DNA from: Verrucomicrobiaceae bacterium
Lineage (GTDB): Bacteria > Verrucomicrobiota > Verrucomicrobiia > Opitutales > Intestinicryptomonadaceae
NCBI GenBank assembly: GCA_015061955.1
Contig: SUVO01000011.1
Location: 38,842 to 102,841, forward strand
Direction: 5' to 3'
DNA: 64,000 bases
The stretch's first letter is position 1; the number at the start of each line of letters is the position of its first letter. Both the position numbers and the translations under genes were made by a program. Of the stretch, positions 46,453-55,246 are shown in pieces. The notes beneath the pieces were generated by a model. The model saw only the letters and a list, made by a program, of their open reading frames with translations, did no database searches and was not told the DNA's origin.

Positions 46453-47865
46453 TTATATTTTTTTGATATCGAAACCGTCTTTTTTATCGAATACTTCCCA
46501 ACCTGCTTCTTTTATTTTTGCTCTGAGTTCATCGGCAAGTGCAAAGTTGCGATTTTTTTTTGCATTCCAGCGTTGTTGTGCTAATTCGACTATTTCAGAA
46601 GGTATTTCTATTTCTGTGTTTTGTTCGTTTTCAAATAAATCTATACCCAAAGCATAAGTCAAGCCAGCAAAAGCTTGCAAATCTTGTTTTGTTTGAACGT
46701 TTGTCAGTGCCGAGAATATTTTACCCAATGCTTTAGGTACATTTATATCATCAATTAATGCATTCCAAGCATCTTCAAAAACTGTTTGTTCAAAGGTGTT
46801 GCCAGCTTTTACAAAAGTTTTGAATTCATCGGCTGTTATATTTATTTTAGCAAGGGCGCTTTCGAGCGATTTCTTCATTTTTGAGAGAGCGCTTTTTGCG
46901 TCGTCTAAGCCTTTGAATGTGAAGTTTAGTTGCTGACGATAGTGCCCTGAAATTAAAGCATAACGAATTTGAGCAGGTGAATAACCTTTTTCAACAAGCT
47001 GTTCGAGTGTAAACAAATTGCCCAAGCTTTTCGACATTTTCTGACCTTCCACCATCAAGTGCGCGCTATGGAACCAATAGCGTACATATGGAGATTTGCC
47101 AGTTGCACACTGACTTTGTGCTATTTCATTTTCGTGGTGAGGGAAGCACAAGTCGATACCACCACCATGTAAGTCGAATGTATCGCCAAGATATTTACGC
47201 GACATCGCCGAGCATTCTATGTGCCACCCCGGACGACCTTCACCCCAAGGCGACTTCCAATAGTTTTCGCCGTCTTCAGGTTTTCGACCTTTCCACAATG
47301 CGAAGTCCGATACACTTTCGCGTTCGTATTCATCGGCATTATTTACTTCGCCTGCTGAATTAGTGGCTTGTGTTGCCATATTTTCGCGATCAAGTCCTGC
47401 AAGGCGACCGTATTCGTTGAAGGCTGAAATTTTAAAATACACGCTACCATCTTTAGCTGGGTATGCAAAACCTTTTTCTACCAGAGCCGAAACCATATCG
47501 AGTTGTTCGGTTATATGCTCGGTAGCTCTAGGTTCTACGTGTGGAGCTAACATATTTAATTTTGCACAATCTTCGTGGAATTTATTTTCCCAACGTGCAG
47601 TAAAATCTTTTAGCGACACCCCTAACTTTTGGCTTTCGCGTATAGTTTTGTCGTCAACATCGGTTATATTTCTAACGTGTTTTACGTTATAGCCAGCACA
47701 TTCAAGTGTTCGGCGTAGAACGTCTTGAACAAGAAATGTTCTAAAGTTTCCTATGTGTGCTGGTCCGTAAACTGTCGGTCCACAACAGTAAATGCCAAAA
47801 ACATCATTGTTTTGAACGAGTTCGTCTTTAGCTCTTGATAATGTATTATGTATACTTGGCTTCAT
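46453..47865 (-). CDS. cysS: Cysteinyl-tRNA synthetase
   Basis: The 470-residue class Ia synthetase charges tRNA-Cys. Motifs are '[18 protein letters not shown]' (zinc Cys and the HIGH motif), '[26 protein letters not shown]', '[10 protein letters not shown]' and 'MSKSLGNL' (KMSKS). The length and order are standard. It heads cysS-ispH, possibly reading on into gspGHIJK. Confidence 0.97.
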   Translation of the reverse strand: MKPSIHNTLSRAKDELVQNNDVFGIYCCGPTVYGPAHIGNFRTFLVQDVLRRTLECAGYNVKHVRNITDVDDKTIRESQKLGVSLKDFTARWENKFHEDCAKLNMLAPHVEPRATEHITEQLDMVSALVEKGFAYPAKDGSVYFKISAFNEYGRLAGLDRENMATQATNSAGEVNNADEYERESVSDFALWKGRKPEDGENYWKSPWGEGRPGWHIECSAMSRKYLGDTFDLHGGGIDLCFPHHENEIAQSQCATGKSPYVRYWFHSAHLMVEGQKMSKSLGNLFTLEQLVEKGYSPAQIRYALISGHYRQQLNFTFKGLDDAKSALSKMKKSLESALAKINITADEFKTFVKAGNTFEQTVFEDAWNALIDDINVPKALGKIFSALTNVQTKQDLQAFAGLTYALGIDLFENEQNTEIEIPSEIVELAQQRWNAKKNRNFALADELRAKIKEAGWEVFDKKDGFDIKKI

Positions 47866-47908
47866 TTTTTATTGCGATTTTTTTTTTACACTACATAAAC
47901 AAATCATA

Positions 47909-48928
47909 ATGAACGAAAATTTCAAGCTATATATCTCTAAACGTCCACGCCGACTTCGTAAAAGTCAGGCAATTTTGAATCTATGCACAGAAACACGTGT
48001 GAGTGTTCAGGACCTCATATTGCCTGTTTTTGTAAAAGAAGGGCTTAATGGTGCCGATGAAATTAAGTCTATGCCAAAAATTTATAGGCATACAATAGAC
48101 TCGCTTTTGCGTTATTGTCAGAAGGCTCTTGAAGTTGGTATAAACGCTATAGCTCCTTTCCCCATGGTTGATGCAATTGATAAATCGCTTGATGCTCGCG
48201 AAGCTCATAATCCGATGTCGCTTGCAAATCGTGCTATTTCTGCAGTTAAAAAACATTTTCCAGAAATGCTCGTAATTGCCGACATTGCGTTAGATCCATA
48301 TACTTCGCATGGGCACGATGGTATTTTAGATGAATCGGGCGAATGGATTTTAAACGATACCACAGTTGGTATTTTATCTGATATGGCTGTTTCTGCTGCA
48401 GAGGCTGGTGCCGATATTGTTGCACCTTCTGATATGATGGACGGTCGTGTTGGAGCAATTCGCGAAGCTCTTGATGAAAACAATTTAACCGACACTGCTA
48501 TTATGGCTTATAGTGCAAAATATGCGTCGGCTTTTTATGGACCATTTCGCGATGCTATTGGTTCGGCTCCTAAGGCGAAGGGTAAAACAAAAAAATATCT
48601 CGACAAGCGTGGGTATCAGTTAAATCCAGCTAACGCAAACGAAGCAATAAAAGAAGCATTGCTCGATGAAGACGAAGGTGCCGATATTGTAATGGTAAAA
48701 CCTGCAATGGCTTATTTAGATATAATTGCAAAAGTAAAAGCAAACACAACTTTACCTGTTGCAGCGTATCAGGTTTCGGGTGAATATTCTATGATTTGGG
48801 CATCGGCGCAAAAGGGGTGGTTAGATTATCAGAGAACTAGAGACGAAGCTTTAGTTAGCATAAAGCGTGCTGGTGCCGATATGATTTTAACGTATTTTGC
48901 CAACGATTTTATTGAAACAAATAAATAA
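47909..48928 (+). CDS. hemB: Delta-aminolevulinic acid dehydratase (porphobilinogen synthase)
   Basis: The 339-residue enzyme condenses two ALA molecules to porphobilinogen. Schiff-base lysines are in 'YSAKYASAFYGPFRDA' and 'MVKPAMAYLD'; 'DPYTSHGHDGIL' and 'PSDMMDGRVGAIR' are present. The site that in zinc enzymes carries three Cys is Asp/Ala-rich here ('DIALDPYTSHGHDG'), which marks the Mg/K-dependent class. Haem synthesis fits the CxxCH protein in this window. It is transcribed divergently from cysS. Confidence 0.96.
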   Translation: MNENFKLYISKRPRRLRKSQAILNLCTETRVSVQDLILPVFVKEGLNGADEIKSMPKIYRHTIDSLLRYCQKALEVGINAIAPFPMVDAIDKSLDAREAHNPMSLANRAISAVKKHFPEMLVIADIALDPYTSHGHDGILDESGEWILNDTTVGILSDMAVSAAEAGADIVAPSDMMDGRVGAIREALDENNLTDTAIMAYSAKYASAFYGPFRDAIGSAPKAKGKTKKYLDKRGYQLNPANANEAIKEALLDEDEGADIVMVKPAMAYLDIIAKVKANTTLPVAAYQVSGEYSMIWASAQKGWLDYQRTRDEALVSIKRAGADMILTYFANDFIETNK

Positions 48929-49032
48929 AAAAGCAGTCTAAATATTTTGCTTATAATTGTAGAAGTTAATTTTTAATTAAAAAAAATTGTTGCTTGCTAC
49001 ATTATTATGGGTACTCTCATACGCATATAATA

Positions 49033-50172
49033 ATGAACGATTTTGAAGACATATCTCTGTACAAAGAAGGTGGCGATGTAGGAATAGTTGAGTTTAAAGA
49101 CTATTTCTGCAATACTCCGTTGCGTTTCAAACTTGGTGGAGAATTGCAATCGTTCAATATTCGATACGAAACATATGGCAGATTAAACGAAGATAAATCT
49201 AATGCCATATTGGTTTGTCATGCTCTAACTGGCGACCATCACTGCGCTGGAGTCAATTCGCTTGAAGATAGAAAATCGGGTTGGTGGAACAATATAATTG
49301 GTTCGGGTAAGCCATTAGATACCAACAAATATTTTATAATTTGCTCGAACTGTATTGGGGGATGCAGAGGTACTACTGGTCCTGTATCTATAAATCCAGC
49401 AACAAATCAGCGTTATAACTTAACGTTCCCAGCTGTAACTATTCAAGATATGGTAGCTGCTCAAGAACGACTTATAACACATCTTGGTATAAATAAGCTA
49501 AAGATGGTTATTGGTGGTAGTATGGGTGGTATGCAAGTTTTACAATGGGCTATAGATTTTCCAGATAGAGTTGAACGTGCATGTGCTTTGGCTACAACTT
49601 CGCGTCAGAATGCACAGGCTATCGCCTTTAACGAAGTTGGCAGATCGGCTATTATGCAAGATCCAATTTGGGAAGGTGGTAATTATGCTTTAGAACGTGT
49701 GCCAAGTGTTGGTCTTGGTATTGCGCGAATGATGGCTCACATAACGTATCTTTCTGATATCGGTATGGAGGGCAAATTTGGTCGTGATCATCGTAGAATT
49801 TCAGGTGAAGAAATTTTTAAACCATCTTTTGAGGTAGAAAACTATTTGCATCATCAAGGGCAAAGTTTTGTTAATAGATTTGATGCAAATACGTATCTAT
49901 ATTTTACCAGAGCTTTGGATTTATTTGATTTACGATTAAATGGAGGCTCGTTAGAGAGTGCTTTCAAAGATGTTATGGCTAAGTTCTTGGTAGTCGGATT
50001 TACGAGCGATTGGTTGTTTCCACCTGCTCAAAATCGCGAAATTGTTAAGGCTTTATTACGTATTGGCAAAACAGCATCTTATGCAGAAATTGAAAGCGAA
50101 TTAGGGCACGACTCGTTCTTGATTCATTCTCCAAAACTTTATAAATTGATAGAATATTTTTTGAATGACTGA
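49033..50172 (+). CDS. metX: Homoserine O-acetyltransferase (MetX)
   Basis: The alpha/beta hydrolase acylates homoserine for methionine synthesis. It has the nucleophile elbow 'VIGGSMGGMQVLQWA', 'NCIGGCRGTTGP', 'GFTSDWLFPPAQNREIV' (Asp) and 'ELGHDSFL' (His). I use the ATG at 49033, giving 379 residues beginning 'MNDFEDISLYKEGGDVG'; an ORF from 48994 would add a non-conserved 13 residues. It overlaps metW by 8 bp. Succinyl versus acetyl preference cannot be read safely. Confidence 0.93.
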   Translation: MNDFEDISLYKEGGDVGIVEFKDYFCNTPLRFKLGGELQSFNIRYETYGRLNEDKSNAILVCHALTGDHHCAGVNSLEDRKSGWWNNIIGSGKPLDTNKYFIICSNCIGGCRGTTGPVSINPATNQRYNLTFPAVTIQDMVAAQERLITHLGINKLKMVIGGSMGGMQVLQWAIDFPDRVERACALATTSRQNAQAIAFNEVGRSAIMQDPIWEGGNYALERVPSVGLGIARMMAHITYLSDIGMEGKFGRDHRRISGEEIFKPSFEVENYLHHQGQSFVNRFDANTYLYFTRALDLFDLRLNGGSLESAFKDVMAKFLVVGFTSDWLFPPAQNREIVKALLRIGKTASYAEIESELGHDSFLIHSPKLYKLIEYFLND

Positions 50173-50812
50173 GGAAAAAAATCAGAAAAATCTTCTCAAG
50201 AAGAAGGTGGAGCTCAAGGCTATCAGCGAATGGGTAGGCGAAGGGCAACGTGTGCTTGACCTCGGTTGTGGACGAGGTATTCTTCTTCACGAATTGATGC
50301 AACGTAAAAACGTTTATGCTGTTGGTGTAGATAGTGATTTTGATAAAATATCTTTGTGCATAAAAAAAGGCATAAACGCATATCATGGCGATATATCTGA
50401 TATGTTATCAAATTTTGACGATAATTCGTTCGATTGGATTATCTGTTCGCGTACTCTACCAGAACTCGAAAATGCAAGCGATGTAATTTTTGAATCGCTT
50501 CGAGTTGCTCGTTGTGTTGCTGTCGGATTTGTAAATTATGCATATTGGCGCAACAGACTAAGCGTTTTATTTACTGGCGACAGAGTTGTTAATGAAGTTT
50601 ATCCAGATAGATGGGAAGCTTCAAGACCTATGAATTCAATTTCTGTAAATTCTTTTAAGAAATTTTGCCAAAAAAACGAAATAACTATAAAGAGAGAACA
50701 TTTCTTACGTGCTGATTGGGAAACTCCATGTAAGTTTATACCAAATGCTCTTTCTGGATATGCTCTGTTTGAAATATCCAAAAACAAAGAAATTTCTACA
50801 TCGAAAAAATAA
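50165..50812 (+). CDS. metW: Methionine biosynthesis protein MetW
   Basis: The 215-residue methyltransferase-fold protein has the SAM-binding motif 'VLDLGCGRGILLHEL', then 'GVDSDFDKISLCIKKGI', 'FDWIICSRTLPELEN' and the MetW-typical 'NYAYWRNRLSVLFTGDR'. metX-metW adjacency is conserved in many bacteria, where MetW partners MetX in methionine synthesis. The 8-bp overlap supports co-translation. Confidence 0.93.
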   Translation: MTEEKNQKNLLKKKVELKAISEWVGEGQRVLDLGCGRGILLHELMQRKNVYAVGVDSDFDKISLCIKKGINAYHGDISDMLSNFDDNSFDWIICSRTLPELENASDVIFESLRVARCVAVGFVNYAYWRNRLSVLFTGDRVVNEVYPDRWEASRPMNSISVNSFKKFCQKNEITIKREHFLRADWETPCKFIPNALSGYALFEISKNKEISTSKK

Positions 50813-50909
50813 TTTTAAAATTTAGATTTAATATTTATTATCTATATTTATAAACAACAATATTTCTGACGATATCTAAATACAAAAAACAACTTTACTA
50901 TTAAAAATT

Positions 50910-51497
50910 ATGAATACATGCAAAGAAGATAAAAACAAAGAAGCTAATCCACCAATTTCTGCAGAAATGCAAAAGCGTTTTATGGAAGAACGCAAAATTT
51001 TCTTATGGGATTCTGTTACTGATAAAAGTGCTGCAGAGATTGTAGAAAAGCTTTTATACCTCGATATGCTCGACCACAAAAAAGAAATAACATTCTATCT
51101 TAGTACTCCTGGTGGTTCAATTAGTGCAGGCCTGTCTATTTACGACACCATGAAACTTATAAAGGCTCCTGTAAAAGTTGTTGTTACTGGTATTGCTATG
51201 AGTATGGGGTCTATTCTCTTATCTGCTGCACCAAAAGGCAAACGTTTCTTATTCCCAAGTGCTCGTGTAATGATTCACCAACCCCTAATTATGGGCGAAA
51301 TGAGTGGCACTGCAATCGATATGCACATTCAAGCTATGGAATTAGAACGTATGCGTGAAGAACTGAACAAGATTTTAGCAGAAGCTTCTGGGCAACCTCT
51401 TGAAAAAATTGCAGCCGACACAGATCGCGACTTTTTTATGACAGCTCAAGAAGCCATTGACTATGGTTTAGCTGATGCTATCGTAAAAACCATATAA
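50910..51497 (+). CDS. clpP: ATP-dependent Clp protease proteolytic subunit
   Basis: The 195-residue serine protease subunit has the nucleophile Ser98 in 'GIAMSMGSILLSAAP', His123 in 'RVMIHQP' and Asp174 in 'DTDRDFFM'. 'YLSTPGGSISAGLSIYD' is the oligomer-face strand. It forms the ClpP tetradecamer with Clp ATPases, none of which is in this window. Length is standard. The stop codon TAA runs into the first bases of structured repeat copy B. Confidence 0.95.
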   Translation: MNTCKEDKNKEANPPISAEMQKRFMEERKIFLWDSVTDKSAAEIVEKLLYLDMLDHKKEITFYLSTPGGSISAGLSIYDTMKLIKAPVKVVVTGIAMSMGSILLSAAPKGKRFLFPSARVMIHQPLIMGEMSGTAIDMHIQAMELERMREELNKILAEASGQPLEKIAADTDRDFFMTAQEAIDYGLADAIVKTI

Positions 51498-51695
51498 AAC
51501 GTGCGAGAGCGCGTTTTCTTTGATGATGAGTTTTAATTTACACTATAAGGCACTTCAACGAAGTGCCTTTTTTTATAAAATAAACTCATCAAATAAAACG
51601 CTTTGCCCTCCATTTTGGTTTTAGCTTCGACTGCAGTGCGTAGCACAGCAACGCTCGCTAAAACGCAAAAGCATCGGGACAATCTCGCACGTTTT
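51496..51695 (+). repeat. Structured intergenic repeat, copy B
   Basis: This copy has perfect 13-bp terminal inverted repeats: AAAACGTGCGAGA (51496-51508) and TCTCGCACGTTTT (51683-51695). The first ~105 bp are nearly identical to copy A, including the terminator hairpin AAGGCACTTC/GAAGTGCCTT plus T7 (51547-51574) and the enclosing TTTGATGATGAGTTT / AAACTCATCAAA stem. The second arm differs in sequence but keeps the fold: TTTTAGC/GCTAAAA outside and GTGC-GTA-GCAC inside. It begins in the clpP stop codon and ends its transcript. No ORF. Confidence 0.88.
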
Positions 51696-51833
51696 ACTTC
51701 TTGTAACCTATGTTTGTTCTAATCTTATGGCTGAATTTTTCTAATAAAAAGCAGAGCTACATGCGAAGCATTGGCGACGGTGCCCAACATATAAAAACAC
51801 GTTTTACTTCTTGCAACCTATGTTGGTTCTAAT
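51689..51833 (+). repeat. 35-nt direct repeat pair, 110 bp apart
   Basis: Positions 51689-51723 and 51799-51833 match at 33 of 35 bases (start ACGTTTTACTTCTTG, end GTTCTAAT). The first unit includes the right end of repeat copy B. An inverted pair CCAACATA (51784-51791) / TATGTTGG surrounds the start of the second unit. The rest to 51942 is AT-rich with no ORF. Confidence 0.8.
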
Positions 51834-51942
51834 GCGTATGCGAATTTTTTATATAATAATGATGAAAGGCAATTCTTAAAACGCTTTCTTGTGTACTAAA
51901 ATAGATTTGACAATTTTTTAGTCCGATATTTTCTTGCTAGAC

Positions 51943-53286
51943 ATGGATAGACGTGCTTTTTTATCTACATTTGTAAGTACATCGGCATTGGGTTTTGCTG
52001 GGTGTTCTGGTATTAAATCTTCATCAAAAAGCGATGTTGAAGCAGAATTTGATGTTGTAGTTGTCGGTGGTGGTACAGCAGGTACAATAGCAGCTATTCA
52101 GTCGGCTCGATTAGGAGCAAAAACTTTAGTAATAGAGCGTTCATCACAACTTGGTGGAACTACAACAACTGCTGGTGTAAATTTTCCAGGACTTTTCCAC
52201 ATTGGTTCTCGACAAATTATTGCTGGTATAGGTTGGGAGTTGGTATGTAAAAGTATAGCTGAAAATGGAGATAAACTTCCGGAATTTAAACCACGCAAAC
52301 GACATTGGCGTAATCAAGTTAAACTAAACGAGTATTTGTACGCATGTTTGGCTGAAGAAGAACTTATAAAGGCAAAAGGCAATATTCTTTATTATAGTTA
52401 TCCTAAGAAGATTGAGAAAACAGCAAACGGTTTTAAGATTTTCGTATGTTCTGATTGTGGCGAAGGATACATATTTACAAAGAAAATTGTTGATGCTACT
52501 GGTTCGGCATCGGCTTGTGCGTTGGCTGGGTTTGAAAGAATAACATCGGAAAATCGCCAACCTGGTACATTGATTTTTGAGCTTACAGGCTTGGATAAAT
52601 CAAAGATAAACTATAAAGTTTTACGCAAAGCGTTAAAAGATGCCTCGTTAACTGGCGAGCTTGGTAAACGAGATATTTGGAATATAGGTGGCTTAGTTGA
52701 AGAAAATGGTTTTAATTCTTTATATGTACAAAATGCCGACAACTCAACACCTGTTAATTTTACACAGACAAACATTGAAGGCAGAAAAGTTTTCATGCGT
52801 CTATTCAGATTTTTAAAACGTCAGCATGGCTTTGAAAATATCAAGGTAAAAAATATAAAGACCGAAGTTGGTGTTCGTGAAACGTATCGCGTTTTGGGTG
52901 AACGTATTTTGAGTGTAGATGATTATCGAGCAGGAAAAATTTTTGAGGATAGTCTTTGTTATTCGTATTATCCTACCGATTTACACGATATGAAAGGTTT
53001 AAAGACTGTACAACAGAAAGAAGGTGTTGCTCCTACTATCCCACTTTCAGCGTTGACGCCTAAAGGAGCCGAAAACATCCTTGTTGCTGGGCGTTGTGTT
53101 AGTAGCGACAGACTTGCAAATTCAGCGTTGCGTGTTCAAGCATCGTGTATGGCTATGGGGCAGGTTGCTGGGTGTGTAAGTGCATTAGCAAGTTTAAGTA
53201 ATAAGAAAAATTCAGAGGTAGATCTAACTCTTATTAAGAAAACTTTGATAAAACATAGAGCCATTGTGCCACAAGTTAATGGTTGA
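51943..53286 (+). CDS. FAD-dependent oxidoreductase with Tat-type lipoprotein signal
   Basis: The protein is about 447 residues from the ATG at 51943. It starts 'MDRRAFLSTF', a twin-arginine-like motif, followed by a lipobox 'GFAGC'. An FAD-binding Rossmann motif 'DVVVVGGGTAGTIAAIQSARLG' region follows with 'QLGGTTTTAG'. Late motifs are 'RETYRVLGE' and 'NILVAGRCVSSDRLANSALRVQ', typical of the PF12831-type FAD oxidoreductases. It is likely exported folded with its cofactor. The substrate is unknown; relatives occur in glycan-degradation regions. An ATG three codons earlier is possible. Confidence 0.85.
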   Translation: MDRRAFLSTFVSTSALGFAGCSGIKSSSKSDVEAEFDVVVVGGGTAGTIAAIQSARLGAKTLVIERSSQLGGTTTTAGVNFPGLFHIGSRQIIAGIGWELVCKSIAENGDKLPEFKPRKRHWRNQVKLNEYLYACLAEEELIKAKGNILYYSYPKKIEKTANGFKIFVCSDCGEGYIFTKKIVDATGSASACALAGFERITSENRQPGTLIFELTGLDKSKINYKVLRKALKDASLTGELGKRDIWNIGGLVEENGFNSLYVQNADNSTPVNFTQTNIEGRKVFMRLFRFLKRQHGFENIKVKNIKTEVGVRETYRVLGERILSVDDYRAGKIFEDSLCYSYYPTDLHDMKGLKTVQQKEGVAPTIPLSALTPKGAENILVAGRCVSSDRLANSALRVQASCMAMGQVAGCVSALASLSNKKNSEVDLTLIKKTLIKHRAIVPQVNG

Positions 53287-53291
53287 TATTT

Positions 53292-54383
53292 TTATTTTTC
53301 AATGGCTTCTTTAGCTATTTCAATTCTATATTTCTTACATTTTTTGTGATCTCCACTACGGACTGTAAGAACTACTACAAATTTATTATTTTCTAAATCA
53401 ATAAAAACGGTTTGTCCCGACCAACCACTATGGGTTATTGATTTTTCAGAAAAGTTTTTTGGCAACGATGTTGTTGTCATATCCCAACCAAATGATCGTT
53501 TTGCATTTTGTGCTTGGCATTTATTTGTGGTAAGTTCAACAAATGATTTTTTCAAAAATTGTTTATTATTTATTTTTCCACAATTTAACATCATCTGGCA
53601 AAATTTTGCCAGATCGTTAGCAGTAGAGAACATTCCAGCATTGCCTGAACAGTATCCATCTCTATATATGATACGAGCGTGTGGGTCAGATATTGTTCCG
53701 TAATCTGGCGAACCTATTGTTTTAACCAATCTTGATTTTTCGGTAGTTATAGGTTTGCCAAGCGATGTACTTGCCATGCTTAGAGGTTCAAAGATTTCTT
53801 TTTTGCAAAATTCATCGAGAGGTTGTTTTGTTATATTTTCTAATATTTGACCAAGTAAGATAAAGTTCCAACATGCGTATTCGTATTTTGCACCTACGGG
53901 ATGTTTAGGTTTAAATTGTAGAGATTGTTCAAGCATAGCTTTCCCGTTTTTAGCTTTTCCGTATGGTTTGCCTATAAAACCACTGACGTGCATAGCTAAG
54001 TCGCGAACAGTTGGTGGATTTTTCAATTTGCATTTATATTGAGGCAGATATTTAGTAAAAGGGACATCTAAATCTATCAATTCTCTATCATAACAAATTG
54101 CTAACGCAGTTGAAATGGCTACTGCTTTTGTAACGCTTGCCATATCGAAAATGGAATCAGGAGTGAGTTGAATTTTACTTTTTGTTGATGTATTTCCAGT
54201 GCAGAAAATATTTTCAATTTTTTGAGCGTTTCCACTGATTACAACTATACCTGCTACTTGATTTTTTGAAACTGCTTTTTCCGATAATTCTTTAACTCCT
54301 TTTTGTGATGCAAATGTCGATAAGTTTAGGAAAAATAAACTTAAAAAGGTAAATATAACGTATCTCATAACAAGATTATCCAT
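53292..54383 (-). CDS. Secreted beta-lactamase-family serine hydrolase
   Basis: The 363-residue protein has a signal peptide (from the ATG at 54383 or 54368). The active-site motif SxxK is 'MASVTKAVAI' (Ser83, Lys86). The third motif is 'HSGWSG'. In the YxN position it reads 'YEYACWNFILLG', with Cys where Asn is usual. 'GMFSTANDLAKFCQMML' is typical of class C/esterase-like members. Probably an esterase or D-amino peptidase rather than an antibiotic-resistance enzyme. It converges on the FAD gene with a 5-bp gap. Confidence 0.87.
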   Translation of the reverse strand: MDNLVMRYVIFTFLSLFFLNLSTFASQKGVKELSEKAVSKNQVAGIVVISGNAQKIENIFCTGNTSTKSKIQLTPDSIFDMASVTKAVAISTALAICYDRELIDLDVPFTKYLPQYKCKLKNPPTVRDLAMHVSGFIGKPYGKAKNGKAMLEQSLQFKPKHPVGAKYEYACWNFILLGQILENITKQPLDEFCKKEIFEPLSMASTSLGKPITTEKSRLVKTIGSPDYGTISDPHARIIYRDGYCSGNAGMFSTANDLAKFCQMMLNCGKINNKQFLKKSFVELTTNKCQAQNAKRSFGWDMTTTSLPKNFSEKSITHSGWSGQTVFIDLENNKFVVVLTVRSGDHKKCKKYRIEIAKEAIEK

Positions 54384-54511
54384 ATAGCATGTACTTTTGT
54401 AGTCAATAATCTTTATTAAATGAGTAAAATTTGGTTGATAGTTTGGCAGAATTGTATTTTGATTGTAGCATTGTTTTTTTACATATCTAGAAAAGTGCGC
54501 GAAAGGTAAAG

Positions 54512-55246
54512 ATGAGAATTCAAAAATACATTTCTCAATGTGGAATTTGCAGTAGAAGAGAAGCTGAACGCAAAATAGAGGAGGGACTTGTCTTTGTGAA
54601 CGGTGTTCCTGCCGAAATTGGTCAAGATATAGATCCTGAGACCGATAAAGTTGTTGTCGATGGTACGCGTGCTCGTGGTATAGTCGAAGAAAAAGTAGTT
54701 TTGGCTATGAACAAACCAAAAGGATATTTGTGTTCTAATTCCGATCCATTTGAAGCCCAAACTGTTTTCGACATTCTTCCAGAGCCATTTTCCGAAATGA
54801 AATTATTTTGCTGTGGAAGATTAGATAAAAATTCAAAAGGTTTATTGATTTTAACTAATGATGGCGATCTTGCTAACAAAATTACTCATCCATCGAATAA
54901 CATAATAAAGCGTTATCATGTGCAGTTAAATCGCGAATTAGACAAAAAGGTTATACCAGTTCTCTTGCGTGGTGTTATGCACGAAGGCGAAAAGTTGAAA
55001 GCCGAAAAAATAATACCCGATACATCTGCTACCGAAAATGCAAATAAGCGTGTAGAAGTTTGGTTAAATCAGGGTAGAAAACGCGAAATTCGTAGAATGT
55101 TTGAGGCTATGGGTTATTATGTAAAAGAGCTTAAACGAGTTCAAATAGGTGGTTATGTAATGAAACGCATTCCACAAGGTGCAATTAAAATTTTAGGAAA
55201 GAAAGATATTTCGCGACTTCTTGAAAGAGGGGAAACTTATGAATAA
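54512..55246 (+). CDS. RluB/RsuA-family 16S/23S rRNA pseudouridine synthase
   Basis: The 244-residue protein has an N-terminal S4 RNA-binding domain ('MRIQKYISQCGICSRREAE', 'VFVNG') and the catalytic 'GRLDKNSKGLLILTNDG' with the nucleophilic Asp. It ends with 'GRKREIRRMFEAMGYYVKEL'. Members modify one uridine in 23S (RluB/E/F) or 16S (RsuA) rRNA; the position cannot be fixed here. The last 8 bp overlap ribBA. Confidence 0.92.
   Translation: MRIQKYISQCGICSRREAERKIEEGLVFVNGVPAEIGQDIDPETDKVVVDGTRARGIVEEKVVLAMNKPKGYLCSNSDPFEAQTVFDILPEPFSEMKLFCCGRLDKNSKGLLILTNDGDLANKITHPSNNIIKRYHVQLNRELDKKVIPVLLRGVMHEGEKLKAEKIIPDTSATENANKRVEVWLNQGRKREIRRMFEAMGYYVKELKRVQIGGYVMKRIPQGAIKILGKKDISRLLERGETYE

Noticed and set aside
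48994..49032. Upstream start for metX
   Set aside because: It adds residues unlike the family; the ATG at 49033 gives the typical N-terminus.
41819..51833. Integron attC sites
   Set aside because: Single GTTRRRY-like and RYYYAAC-like strings occur near the repeats, but not as paired ends of the palindromes, and the flanking genes are housekeeping genes.
51865..51878. Half of the ahcY terminator (AAAGGCAATTCTTA) repeated after clpP
   Set aside because: A 14-base match is expected by chance in AT-rich DNA of this size.
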